Assembly (NCBI GenBank): GCA_029856375.1 | Contig: JAHQWX010000011.1 | Location: 1 to 14,289, forward strand | Reading direction: 5' to 3' | DNA length: 14,289 bases | DNA from: Promethearchaeia archaeon | GTDB taxonomy: Archaea > Asgardarchaeota > Lokiarchaeia > Sigyniarchaeales > SOKP01 | In this document: positions 1 to 7,396 of the stretch, piece after piece | Position numbering within the stretch: position 1 is the first letter of the stretch | Layout: every line of letters begins with the position of its first letter | Notes under the pieces: generated by a model | Database searches by the model: none | What the model saw: the letters and a program-made list of their open reading frames with translations, nothing else | Told to the model about the DNA's origin: nothing | Made by a program: the position numbers and the translations under genes

Positions 1-5
1 GCCTC

Positions 6-401
6 ATGAAACAATTATGTTCGATTACTAATACGGAATTTGACGAGGTGAGATGGAAGGCTTCGTTAATAGCAGAATTTAAAAAAGATGTGAAAAACGA
101 GATGATCGTTGCCATCGACGAAGAAAAGAATAACATGGTTGCCGGTATGGCATTGGTTTCTATTAGAAAAACGAATTTCGGATTTTTATTTGGAAATATT
201 TCAAACCTAATAGTCGATCCTAATTATCGGGGGGAGGGAATAGGCGAAAAATTATTAAGATACACAATTGATTTTTTTAAAAAAAATCACATAAATTCGG
301 TTAGAATTATTGTGAAAACCGAATTGGACGATGTTGCGAGGAAACTCTTCGCGAAATTTGGTTTCAACGAAATTTTTAAAGTACTTGAATTGAATATATA
401 A
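6..401 (+). CDS. GNAT-family N-acetyltransferase, possibly 5'-truncated
   Basis: This gene probably transfers an acetyl group from acetyl-CoA to an amine; the substrate is unknown. The acetyl-CoA pyrophosphate-binding motif A is clear: strand NLIVDP (about residues 67-72) followed by R75-G-E-G-I-G80, fitting R/Q-x-x-G-x-G/A, and then an amphipathic helix. Motif B (ARKLFAKFGF, 111-120) is the usual alpha4 segment before the last strand. From the ATG at base 6 the protein is 131 residues, slightly short for the family. The frame is open to the window edge and no ribosome site can be seen in five bases, so the real start may lie upstream. It sits 37 bases before the kinase gene in the same direction and may share its transcript. 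The fold is confident; the substrate is not predictable. Confidence 0.85.
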   Translation: MKQLCSITNTEFDEVRWKASLIAEFKKDVKNEMIVAIDEEKNNMVAGMALVSIRKTNFGFLFGNISNLIVDPNYRGEGIGEKLLRYTIDFFKKNHINSVRIIVKTELDDVARKLFAKFGFNEIFKVLELNI

Positions 402-438
402 TATTTTATGAACAAAAAAAAGATAAATAGAGTGTTGA

Positions 439-1689
439 TTGTTGGTTATTAAAAAATATAAAAAAGGTAAATGCATTCTTGTCCAAGGACCTGCAAAGGT
501 GGAGTTGCTCGAGGGTTTTATTGAAATTTTTGGTAAAAAAATTAAATCAACAAAAAGTAAAGACAAAAATAAAGCAAAAATGGATACGGATTTTGATAGT
601 GAGAGCGTTGTAATATTATCTGAGGGTATTCAATATCCATTTTTAATGCTTGAAGACTCCGAGCTTGATTTCTACGTAAGTAATGAAGATTTCATTACAG
701 AATTGGATAAAAACTCGATCCCAGAAAAATGGATTAATGTTACGAATGAAATCGTAGAAGAAATAAAGAGTTCAAATGAAAAAAGACCATTAATTGTTAT
801 GGTTTTAGGATTAAGTAGCGGAAAAACTACAATTATTAAATATTTAGCTAATAAATTATTCGAAAATGGATTAAGAGGCGGGTATTTAGATTCGGATTTA
901 GGACAACAGACTTGCTACATCCCAACTACAATCAACATGGGAGTTATAGATAAATTTATTTTATCAGCCCAAGAATTTGGAACAATTAACACGAGATTTA
1001 TAGGTTCAACCTTTCCCAAATCCGATTTAAAATACATTTTACCCTATTATTCTAAAGAGTTAATCGATGATTTTTCTAAAAAACGAAAAAAAGCAAAATT
1101 CATCCTTATTGATACTGATGGATGGATTAAAACAGAGACCGGTATTCATTACAAGAATTTTTTTGTGAATACAATTAAGCCAGATTATGTGATTATTTTT
1201 AGAAATAAGGACGCTTCAGAATTAGGAGAAATAGAAAATAAGATTAAAAGCTTAGAGCCCAAACCAAAAATCTATCCTATCGAAGAGTTAAACGAATATC
1301 TTTTCGAAAGGAATAAAGAAGACCGCCGATTTCTAAGACAAAGGCAATTTTCTATGGTTTTTGAGCAATTTCGGAAAATTACTATACCATTTAACGATAT
1401 CATTCTCGTGAAAGAAGAATACGACATGCAGAAAGATAAATTAATTGAAAAAACATTGGATTTAAGGGAATTAGATAAATTACCATACCACTATGTTATC
1501 GTCGGATTGAAAACAGAAAAAAACGAGTTGATTAACATTGGTCTCCTGTTCAGCATTAATTTGGAAAAGAGCTACTACCTAATTTATTCAGATATTACCT
1601 ATAAACAACAAATAAGCATAAAGAAGATAACAATTGGAAGTCTGAGGTTATCTACTAAGGGAAATTATCAGGGTTATCTTTATTTATAG
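439..1689 (+). CDS. Clp1/Grc3-type polynucleotide 5'-hydroxyl kinase
   Basis: Members of this family phosphorylate 5'-OH ends of RNA (some also DNA) with ATP or GTP and act in RNA processing and repair. The N-terminal beta domain has the family's GPAKVELLEGFIEIFG stretch (residues 17-32). The kinase domain has a P-loop at 121-131 with G124, K129, T130 and T131. It also has the family segment LDSDLGQ (150-156) leading to IPTTINMG, and the Walker B-like IDTDGWI (224-230), equivalent to the 'T-x-GWI' motif of Clp1/Grc3. The C-terminal ~120 residues form the usual beta-rich domain. The start is TTG 439 (TTG 442 is equally possible); a stop lies just upstream in frame and no ATG occurs before residue 48. 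The P-loop appears one residue shorter than GxxxxGKT. The glycosyltransferase gene starts 21 bases downstream, so these are likely co-transcribed. Confidence 0.87.
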   Translation: MLVIKKYKKGKCILVQGPAKVELLEGFIEIFGKKIKSTKSKDKNKAKMDTDFDSESVVILSEGIQYPFLMLEDSELDFYVSNEDFITELDKNSIPEKWINVTNEIVEEIKSSNEKRPLIVMVLGLSSGKTTIIKYLANKLFENGLRGGYLDSDLGQQTCYIPTTINMGVIDKFILSAQEFGTINTRFIGSTFPKSDLKYILPYYSKELIDDFSKKRKKAKFILIDTDGWIKTETGIHYKNFFVNTIKPDYVIIFRNKDASELGEIENKIKSLEPKPKIYPIEELNEYLFERNKEDRRFLRQRQFSMVFEQFRKITIPFNDIILVKEEYDMQKDKLIEKTLDLRELDKLPYHYVIVGLKTEKNELINIGLLFSINLEKSYYLIYSDITYKQQISIKKITIGSLRLSTKGNYQGYLYL

Positions 1690-1710
1690 ATTTTTTTATG
1701 TGTTTAAACT

Positions 1711-2433
1711 ATGCTTTCAATAGTTGCCGTAGTAATTAATAATCTTGAAGTTACAAGAAGATTTGTATCAAGCGTCCGGCAATATACTGATGGTGAATAT
1801 GAGCTTATTTTAATCGACAATGGTTCGAACGATGAAGGGGCTAGTGATTACTTCAAAAAAGTTGCAGAAAAATATTATAGATTTGAAAAAATAATTGACT
1901 TAGCGAAAGCATGGAATAAGGGAATTGAATTGTCAAGAGGAGAGTATATCGCGGTGGTTAATAATGATGTGGTTGTGCCTCCTAACTGGTTTAAACCATT
2001 AAAAGAAACTCTTGATTCACATAAAAAAGCGGGAATGGTAAGTCCTATTACATATTGGTTAATAAGAGATGGATTTTTTAAGTATGAGGCTTTTAATAAT
2101 TTCGATAAAACTTTTAGCAAACCATTTAAACTTGAGAGATTTAAAGAAGTGATTTGGGGAGAATTTTGCGTTTTTAAGAGAAATGCTCTAAAAGAGGTTG
2201 GTGGATATTGTGAACTATATAAAAGATTTGGCGCGGAAGATTTAGAGATATGTTTCCAACTTTTTTCAAAAGGGTTTGATATTTACATAGATCCGAGAAT
2301 TTTTATATATCATCAAGGAGGCGCGTCACAAATACCAGATATTGCGAGTGAAGAAGAAATAAAGAAATACAACGAATCTAATTTCGAATTATTCAAATCT
2401 AGATGGCCCAAGTACACTAAAGATTGGAAATAA
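1711..2433 (+). CDS. Family 2 glycosyltransferase (GT-A fold)
   Basis: This gene transfers a sugar from a nucleotide-sugar to an unknown acceptor, in the cytoplasm or at the inner membrane face. The nucleotide-binding strand and loop IDNGSND is at residues 35-41. The metal-binding DxD-like element is NND (84-86) within VVNNDVVVPPNW. The acceptor-side acidic pair is E176-D177 (FGAEDLE), as in rhamnosyltransferase-like GT2 enzymes, and a conserved-type histidine follows at 201 (YHQGG). At 240 residues it is a bare catalytic domain without transmembrane helices. The ATG at 1711 has no Shine-Dalgarno site. Its position just after the RNA kinase suggests co-transcription but no shared function. 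The next gene downstream encodes a dolichol-kinase-like protein, so a role in glycolipid or glycan assembly is possible, though unproven. Confidence 0.88.
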   Translation: MLSIVAVVINNLEVTRRFVSSVRQYTDGEYELILIDNGSNDEGASDYFKKVAEKYYRFEKIIDLAKAWNKGIELSRGEYIAVVNNDVVVPPNWFKPLKETLDSHKKAGMVSPITYWLIRDGFFKYEAFNNFDKTFSKPFKLERFKEVIWGEFCVFKRNALKEVGGYCELYKRFGAEDLEICFQLFSKGFDIYIDPRIFIYHQGGASQIPDIASEEEIKKYNESNFELFKSRWPKYTKDWK

Positions 2434-2522
2434 CTGTTAGATTTTCTTTTATTGACTTTATTTTTAAAAAATGGATGGTTTTAAGAGTACTATTGGTAAT
2501 ACTATTATTTGTTTAAATACCT

Positions 2523-2534
2523 TTTTATATAAAT
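2523..2534 (+). promoter_or_regulatory. TATA-like box upstream of the lipid kinase-like gene
   Basis: TTTTATATAAAT lies about 65-75 bases before the ATG at 2598, in the 164-base gap after the glycosyltransferase. It would place transcription initiation near 2555. The gap otherwise holds only AT-rich sequence, with a T-rich stretch near 2443-2466 that could end the upstream transcript. AT-richness makes chance matches likely. Confidence 0.35.
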
Positions 2535-2597
2535 AAAACTACAATTAAACACAATTAGAGCATAAAATTAGGACTTTAAAGATTAGTAAAGATTAAT

Positions 2598-3644
2598 ATG
2601 GAACTCACAGTCCTTCACAATATCGTTATTTTTTCGCTTTTCTTCGTTATTTCTATATTATTGTTTTATTTTGGAGTAAAATATAGGAAATCAAACAAGT
2701 ATGGATCGAATTCTTCGATTTTATCAGGTATAATTCTTGATATAATTGGTATCATAACGCTTGTTTTAAATCCATTGCCTTATCCATTAAACGCTGTAAT
2801 TACCATATGGATTCTTATTGTTTTTGGCGTTCAATTTGCATATTTTGTTATAATTCGTTATAAATTTAAAACTAGAGGAGATAAAATGCTGCTAGATGAA
2901 ACTGTGTACGATGGAGGTCAATTGAAATTACAGGCTGAGTTTATGAGAAAGGGTTTTCATCTGGTTGCCCTTTTAGTTTTCTTATGCTTCTATTTTTGGT
3001 CTATTTCAATTAATTTATTGATGTTTGATGTTTATACCGTCGGGCCTGATTTCTATCAATGGATATGGCAAACTTCGATTTATCCATATCCCCCTAGCAC
3101 AGCCGAAGAATTAGACATAGCAATGGGTTTTACTTTGATGTTTTTTCTAGCGGCGGTAATTCTCTTAATTATTCCGGACATGTTCAGAATTTTTAATAGA
3201 AAATATTCGATATTCTCGGGAGTTTATAAAAAGACGCTTAGGATGAAGGAATTTTACGCGAGTGGCCCCCAAATCTATCTTACCGTTTCTTTTACGATAA
3301 TGTTTTTATTATCATACTATGGAATTATTCATTACAGAATCACTTTAGCTGCTATGGCCATTGCCGCGTTTGCCGATGCTGCTGCTGCAGTAGTTGGGAG
3401 GAAGTATGGGAAGCACACATTAAGAACCTTATTCAATAAAGGCGAAAAATCTTGGGAAGGTCTTATTGCTGGATTTGTAGTGGCTTATGTTGGAGCTTTA
3501 ATTTTTGTTGGTCCAATCGTTTCCATTTTTGGAGCATTAACTTTCTCTTTAATCGATTACTTAAATCCAAAATTAGCTGATAATATTTTAAATCCCATTT
3601 TTTGTTCTTTAGCAATGATTGTACCTTTCATCTTTTTTACTTAA
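2598..3644 (+). CDS. Dolichol-kinase/CTP-dependent lipid-kinase-like membrane protein
   Basis: This is a polytopic membrane protein of the SEC59/DGK1-type family, whose members phosphorylate dolichol, phytol or diacylglycerol with CTP. About eight to ten hydrophobic helices are visible (for example residues 6-26, 39-58, 64-87, 119-142, 175-193, 224-243, 287-320 and 331-347). Diagnostic elements are E114-x-x-R-K-x-x-H121 at the start of a helix, then D260 in AIAAFADAAAAVVGRKYGK (GR at 267-268, YGK at 270-272). These are followed by KGEKSWEG (281-288) and a late ADN (327-329), matching the family order. A ~30-residue aromatic loop (143-173) between helices is atypical. In an archaeon the substrate is more likely a polyprenol or isoprenoid alcohol than diacylglycerol. 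The start is ATG 2598 without a Shine-Dalgarno site. Family is fairly sure; substrate is not. Confidence 0.75.
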   Translation: MELTVLHNIVIFSLFFVISILLFYFGVKYRKSNKYGSNSSILSGIILDIIGIITLVLNPLPYPLNAVITIWILIVFGVQFAYFVIIRYKFKTRGDKMLLDETVYDGGQLKLQAEFMRKGFHLVALLVFLCFYFWSISINLLMFDVYTVGPDFYQWIWQTSIYPYPPSTAEELDIAMGFTLMFFLAAVILLIIPDMFRIFNRKYSIFSGVYKKTLRMKEFYASGPQIYLTVSFTIMFLLSYYGIIHYRITLAAMAIAAFADAAAAVVGRKYGKHTLRTLFNKGEKSWEGLIAGFVVAYVGALIFVGPIVSIFGALTFSLIDYLNPKLADNILNPIFCSLAMIVPFIFFT

Positions 3645-3693
3645 ACTTTCTAATTCTATCCCCAATTTCATTAAATCCTTAAGCTTCATATTA

Positions 3694-3707
3694 TTTTTAT
3701 ATAAAAA
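3694..3707 (+). promoter_or_regulatory. TATA-like box upstream of the ATP-grasp/M14 pair
   Basis: TTTTTATATAAAAA, a perfect 14-base palindrome, lies in the 147-base gap about 85-98 bases before the GTG start of the ATP-grasp gene. It would place initiation near 3728 and leave a leader of roughly 60 bases. That agrees with the Shine-Dalgarno site seen on this gene. Confidence 0.4.
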
Positions 3708-3779
3708 CGAATTATATTTCAAACAATTAACACTTTTATGTTTAATTTTCTTGTCAATACGTGATATTGTAAATATCTT

Positions 3780-3785
3780 GGAGAG
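3780..3785 (+). promoter_or_regulatory. Shine-Dalgarno site fixing the GTG start
   Basis: GGAGAG ends six bases before GTG 3792. It is one of few clear ribosome-binding sites in the window, and it supports the GTG over later starts. Confidence 0.6.
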
Positions 3786-3791
3786 AATAGC

Positions 3792-5153
3792 GTGAGTTCA
3801 GAAGATTCTGAGTTAATTAAGTTAATGAGACAATTGAAAGAGTCTCAAGACGACTACTATAACGATTATATTCGAGAAAAAGCGCTCGAGAAGTTAGAAA
3901 AGTCTAAGGACAATTATTTATCCGAGAGCGATATGTTCTATGTAGGTGCCATTGATTTTATGGTCGAAGAAATCAACGGACAGAAGAAGTTTTTTATTCT
4001 CGAAACCAACGGTGGATCGTCTCGAGGATTATCGTGTATTACTGAAAAGCAACAAAAAATCCTTTATACAGGTTATTGGTGTGCTTTAGAGGAAAGTATA
4101 AAGAAAAATAGAAGAGAAGATGGGAAATTATTAATTTTAGTTGGAGTTCCAATAGACGACGCATTACTTTACGAAAAATTTATTTATATAGAATTGTTTA
4201 AGAAGAAACTCTCGGCAATGGGCTATACAGCAAAAGAATATACTGACTTTGAATCGATGCAAAATTTTCCGGAAGATGTTGCGTTTCTTGTGGTAGATTA
4301 TCGGAAAATATCTGCCGATATCTCTTATAAGGATAGTTGGATAATGTATAGAGACCAAAAAGTAAACCTACTATTAGGAGATGGAATTGCGCGGAGAATA
4401 AGGAACGACAAATTCAAGCAGCTTATTAGAACAGATTTTAGACAAATACATACCGTTATTGCTAATCCAATTTACTTAGTAACAGACGATAAGTCTTTGA
4501 CTTATTTAGCAGAGTTTTACGCAAAAGAAAAAATGGAGAAGTATAGGGTTAAATATTTGAAATTCAGTAAAGGTCTCGACGAAAAAGACCTACTTCAAAA
4601 AATGGATTATGTCGTAAAAAATTACAAAGAAAATTTCATAATCAAACCTAACGGGGGTTCTGGAGGAGCGGGGATAATCCCCATCAGTTCAGACGAAGAC
4701 CCAGCTAATTTTAACGAATTAATAGAAAAAAGCAAGGAAGAATTCTTTAAGAAATTCCTTAAAAATAGAGATCCTTATCCATACACGATTATGGAAATGG
4801 CGAATTTCTCGTTAATCGATTGGAGGGGTGGAAAACACACCTTTGATATAAGGATTTACTTAAGCCAGCAGGAGGGTAAAATAGTTCCAATTGGCGGCTT
4901 AACGAGAATTGCGCGAAATGCTTATCGGGGCACTCTTGATAAACAGGAATTCGTTGTTAATTTAAGCGGCTACGATGGACATGTTGAAGCTGACCGAGGA
5001 TTGGGTATATCGCCTAAAATGAGAGATTTGCTAAATCTATCGGACGAGGACTTTGTTGATATGTTTTGTATCGGGGTTGTTTTGTTTAAAGACGCTGTTG
5101 ATAATTATTATAAGATCATTAATTTCAACGACTGGAGTAAGATTATTGAATAG
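3792..5153 (+). CDS. Circularly permuted ATP-grasp ligase
   Basis: ATP-grasp enzymes join a carboxylate to an amine or thiol through an acyl-phosphate. The motif order here matches the circularly permuted (COG2308-like) branch. The metal-binding ExN strand is near the N-terminus (GAIDF 52-56, then FILETNGGSSRG 68-79 with E71 and N73). Next come a Rossmann-like part (LLILVGVP 113-120) and IANPIYLVTDDKS (223-235). The ATP-binding loop is IIKPNGGSGGAGI (283-295), followed by TFDIRIYL (350-357), GGLTRIA (368-374) and EFVVNLSGYDG (386-396). The last two resemble that family's GGLTRVA...VVNSSQGGG. The C-terminal KIINFND (441-447) sits where an ordinary ATP-grasp would have ExN, but the glutamate is isoleucine. 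GTG start with a Shine-Dalgarno site. The last 8 bases overlap the M14 gene. The usual alpha-E and transglutaminase neighbours are absent, and the substrate is unknown. Confidence 0.78.
   Translation: MSSEDSELIKLMRQLKESQDDYYNDYIREKALEKLEKSKDNYLSESDMFYVGAIDFMVEEINGQKKFFILETNGGSSRGLSCITEKQQKILYTGYWCALEESIKKNRREDGKLLILVGVPIDDALLYEKFIYIELFKKKLSAMGYTAKEYTDFESMQNFPEDVAFLVVDYRKISADISYKDSWIMYRDQKVNLLLGDGIARRIRNDKFKQLIRTDFRQIHTVIANPIYLVTDDKSLTYLAEFYAKEKMEKYRVKYLKFSKGLDEKDLLQKMDYVVKNYKENFIIKPNGGSGGAGIIPISSDEDPANFNELIEKSKEEFFKKFLKNRDPYPYTIMEMANFSLIDWRGGKHTFDIRIYLSQQEGKIVPIGGLTRIARNAYRGTLDKQEFVVNLSGYDGHVEADRGLGISPKMRDLLNLSDEDFVDMFCIGVVLFKDAVDNYYKIINFNDWSKIIE
5134..5137 (+). promoter_or_regulatory. Shine-Dalgarno site inside the ATP-grasp gene, fixing the TTG start of the M14 gene
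   Basis: GGAG lies eight bases before TTG 5146, inside the last codons of the ATP-grasp gene. It supports TTG 5146 over the ATG at 5053, which would give a 101-base overlap and a hydrophobic N-terminal peptide with no family similarity. Confidence 0.55.
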
Positions 5154-6303
5154 CTCTAATTTCCGCGTAGACGAGAACATATTAAACAAATTATTAAATC
5201 CAGAAGATAGAAAGGATCTATTGGATGACATATTTAAGAAGCTTGAATCGCTTAGTAGCTCAGAAATTATCGAACTTAAGTTTTTAGAGATATCAAATGG
5301 GAGAATTCCAGTTATAACGATCAACAAACCAAACGATTTAAGCCAAATTAAGCGAGTTTTTGTTTTTACGGGAGCCCAACACAACGAATACAATGGGCTT
5401 TTCGGCCAAATCGCTTTTTTATCCGAACTTATTGCAAACAACAGCATTGATTTGCTTCCAGAGAATTCAGCGATTGTTTTATTTCCACTAATGAATCCTT
5501 ATGGATTCTTGAATCCAAGACGAGATAATAAATCCGGGTACTATTTAAAAAGTGGAGCCAATTTAAATAGGTGCTGGAGAAGGACCTTTATACCCAATTT
5601 CGTTGAAAATAATGAGGAAGTCGATTTAAAGCCAATTCCCGAAAATTCTATGGCTTTTAAAAACTTTATCCAAAAGTATTGGGACAGAGAAATTGAACTC
5701 TATATCGTTGATTTTCACGAGACTTCGCTATTTCGACGATTTAGCGAGGACATGGCTAAAAATTTAAATGCTTTTTACAAATTTGAGCACCCTTATCAAA
5801 TGTGGACCGTCCAATACCTCACAAAATACGAAGATCTACCCAAAAGAGAGCCGTTGTTCGTTAAACCGAGCCAATGTATAGATCATCTTCATTTTAACTT
5901 AAACATAAATCAAGGAGAAAAATTGAGGGAAGACTTTAAAAAAGCTTGGGAAATAAATAAAGACAAGCTGCCTTTTTATTATGTTTTTACCCGGAAAAGT
6001 AAAGACTTTTGTAAATCAATTGCTAAAAAAGTACAAGATAATTTAAAAGACATTTTGTGGGACATCAGAAAGCCAGCCCACCAACATGTCGCTAATCACG
6101 GTTGTATAGTATGTTTAGGATATTCCACTAGCAGACCAAAAACCTACACTTGCGAGTTAGAAGTCGATAAGCAATTTTTCAATCTCTTCGAAGAAGCTGA
6201 AAAATGCAACAGTGACAGGGTGTATTTTACTAAAAAATTGAAAAATATTAACAATACAATCGAAATCGTAAAAGAAACTATTAAACAAGCAATTTCATCT
6301 TAA
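5146..6303 (+). CDS. M14/AstE-like zinc carboxypeptidase or deacylase
   Basis: From TTG 5146 the protein is 385 residues. It resembles M14 metallocarboxypeptidases and the succinylglutamate desuccinylase/aspartoacylase group, which cut a C-terminal amino acid or an acyl-amino acid bond. Visible elements are TGAQHNEYNG (75-84) at the first zinc-ligand site and PLMNPYGF (114-121). GANLNRCW (137-144), with N141-R142, binds substrate carboxylate. IVDFHET (187-193) carries the third zinc ligand H191. TYTCELE (333-339) provides the likely catalytic glutamate. In the first motif the family's H-x-x-E reads Q78-H79-N80-E81, so the histidine is shifted by one. The gene overlaps the upstream ATP-grasp gene by 8 bases and has its own GGAG site, implying coupled translation. 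There is no signal peptide, so it acts in the cytoplasm. The 3' end overlaps the convergent hydrolase gene by 23 bases. Confidence 0.75.
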   Translation: MNSSNFRVDENILNKLLNPEDRKDLLDDIFKKLESLSSSEIIELKFLEISNGRIPVITINKPNDLSQIKRVFVFTGAQHNEYNGLFGQIAFLSELIANNSIDLLPENSAIVLFPLMNPYGFLNPRRDNKSGYYLKSGANLNRCWRRTFIPNFVENNEEVDLKPIPENSMAFKNFIQKYWDREIELYIVDFHETSLFRRFSEDMAKNLNAFYKFEHPYQMWTVQYLTKYEDLPKREPLFVKPSQCIDHLHFNLNINQGEKLREDFKKAWEINKDKLPFYYVFTRKSKDFCKSIAKKVQDNLKDILWDIRKPAHQHVANHGCIVCLGYSTSRPKTYTCELEVDKQFFNLFEEAEKCNSDRVYFTKKLKNINNTIEIVKETIKQAISS

Positions 6304-7282
6304 AAAATTTTAGGGCAGAGTTCACAAGAACTAGTTCGTTTTTCTTAAGAACATGGCCGCCTTTTTCAAAAACAAGCGTATTTTCGTCATTAAGCATCAG
6401 AAGTTCTCGATTTTTCACAAAATTTATGAAAGGGACGATTTTATCATTTTTTACATGAACTAACATTACTTTTTTGGAAAATTTCTTCCACTCTTGATCT
6501 GAATTAGAAAAGTTTTGTTCCTTGAATCTGTTTATTACGTGATAGGGCGAGATTACCATATTTATCTCCTGACTTGGAAATTGAGGGATTCCCTTTAAAA
6601 AATACCTGAACCATACTATTGGATTAAATCGAGGGATATTTTTTTTATAATCAGCTATAGAAGAGATCGCGTAAATTTTTTTGATTGAATTTAAGTGAAA
6701 TCCTCCACACATAATCGTTAATGCACCAATGCTGAATCCCGCTGCGTAAATTTCTCTGTTGCTTAGTAACTTGTTTTTTTGTATCCATTTTGTGATTTCT
6801 AAGAAATCTTTAATTCTTTTTTTTATATCCCCTCTTTTACCTAGTTTTTTCGATTCGCCAGTACCCCTCGCGTCGTAGGTTAATACCAGAAAACCTTCGT
6901 TTACAAGAGGCAAGTAAAAAAATTCCAAATCTTCTTTCACATCAGAAAAGCCGGGAGATATTATAATTATTGGAGAGGTATCGGACATGTTCCCGTTGCT
7001 TTTTTGAAATAAAGCGCCAATAATTTTACCGTCCTCAACATGTATCTCTATTTTTTCTTGCTTAATATTCTTTAAATTGATTTTATCCCATCTATCGAGC
7101 CAAATGTCGCGAAAGCTCCAATATACTTCAAATGGAATGAAGATAAATAAAAAAGTGATTATGGATAAAATTAAGCACATGGAGGGGATATTACCCCATG
7201 AGGCATTAACGTACCATATGAAACCCGAGACGATGATATCAATTACGATTAGAATTATCCTTTTTGCATTTTTTGAAAGCAT
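6281..7282 (-). CDS. Membrane-anchored alpha/beta hydrolase (serine hydrolase)
   Basis: Two N-terminal hydrophobic segments (about residues 9-25 and 33-53) anchor a catalytic domain, probably as a hairpin with the domain in the cytoplasm. The fold's landmarks are in order: the oxyanion region IIISPGFSD (106-114), TYDARGTGES (135-144), and the nucleophile elbow AAGFSIGA (180-187) with S184. Then follow the acid D280 (HVKNDKIVP) and the histidine H310 (EKGGHV). The DARGTGES and SPGFSD elements are typical of dipeptidyl-peptidase/esterase-like hydrolases; the substrate (ester, lipid or peptide) cannot be told. The ATG at 7282 has an in-frame stop six codons upstream and no Shine-Dalgarno site. 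Its last 23 bases overlap the end of the convergent peptidase gene, leaving no room for separate terminators. Confidence 0.85.
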   Translation of the reverse strand: MLSKNAKRIILIVIDIIVSGFIWYVNASWGNIPSMCLILSIITFLFIFIPFEVYWSFRDIWLDRWDKINLKNIKQEKIEIHVEDGKIIGALFQKSNGNMSDTSPIIIISPGFSDVKEDLEFFYLPLVNEGFLVLTYDARGTGESKKLGKRGDIKKRIKDFLEITKWIQKNKLLSNREIYAAGFSIGALTIMCGGFHLNSIKKIYAISSIADYKKNIPRFNPIVWFRYFLKGIPQFPSQEINMVISPYHVINRFKEQNFSNSDQEWKKFSKKVMLVHVKNDKIVPFINFVKNRELLMLNDENTLVFEKGGHVLKKNELVLVNSALKFFKMKLLV

Positions 7283-7335
7283 ATTATCTAAAGGATCTTA
7301 ATTTGTTATGATTAAAAGAGTTTAAGGGAATCTAT

Positions 7336-7343
7336 AAAAAAAA
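7336..7343 (-). terminator. T-run terminator of the small acidic-protein gene
   Basis: Read on the - strand, CTTCTTTTTTTTATAG lies about 55 bases after the stop of the small cysteine protein, with another nine-base A/T run nearby at 7364-7372. Archaeal RNA polymerase stops at such T-runs without a hairpin. The assignment rests only on position and composition. Confidence 0.3.
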
Positions 7344-7396
7344 GAAGGTCAATTATGTAAATATTTTTTTTTGGACTTAATTAAATATTTGCGCTC

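Noticed and set aside
255..566. Minus-strand frame spanning the GNAT/kinase junction
   Set aside because: It is antisense to two well-supported genes and has no recognisable motif. The same holds for the other antisense frames at 1875-2120, 4164-4358, 5037-5447, 7077-7301, 11394-11579 and 13210-13428.
4670..4682. GC-rich inverted repeat GGGGATAATCCCC
   Set aside because: It lies in the ATP-binding loop codons of the ATP-grasp gene and has a one-base centre that cannot form a stable hairpin. Coding constraint explains it.
5053..5145. Longer N-terminus for the M14 protein starting at ATG 5053
   Set aside because: It would overlap the ATP-grasp gene by 101 bases and encode an isoleucine-rich peptide that is the out-of-frame reading of that gene's end. 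TTG 5146 has a well-spaced GGAG site.
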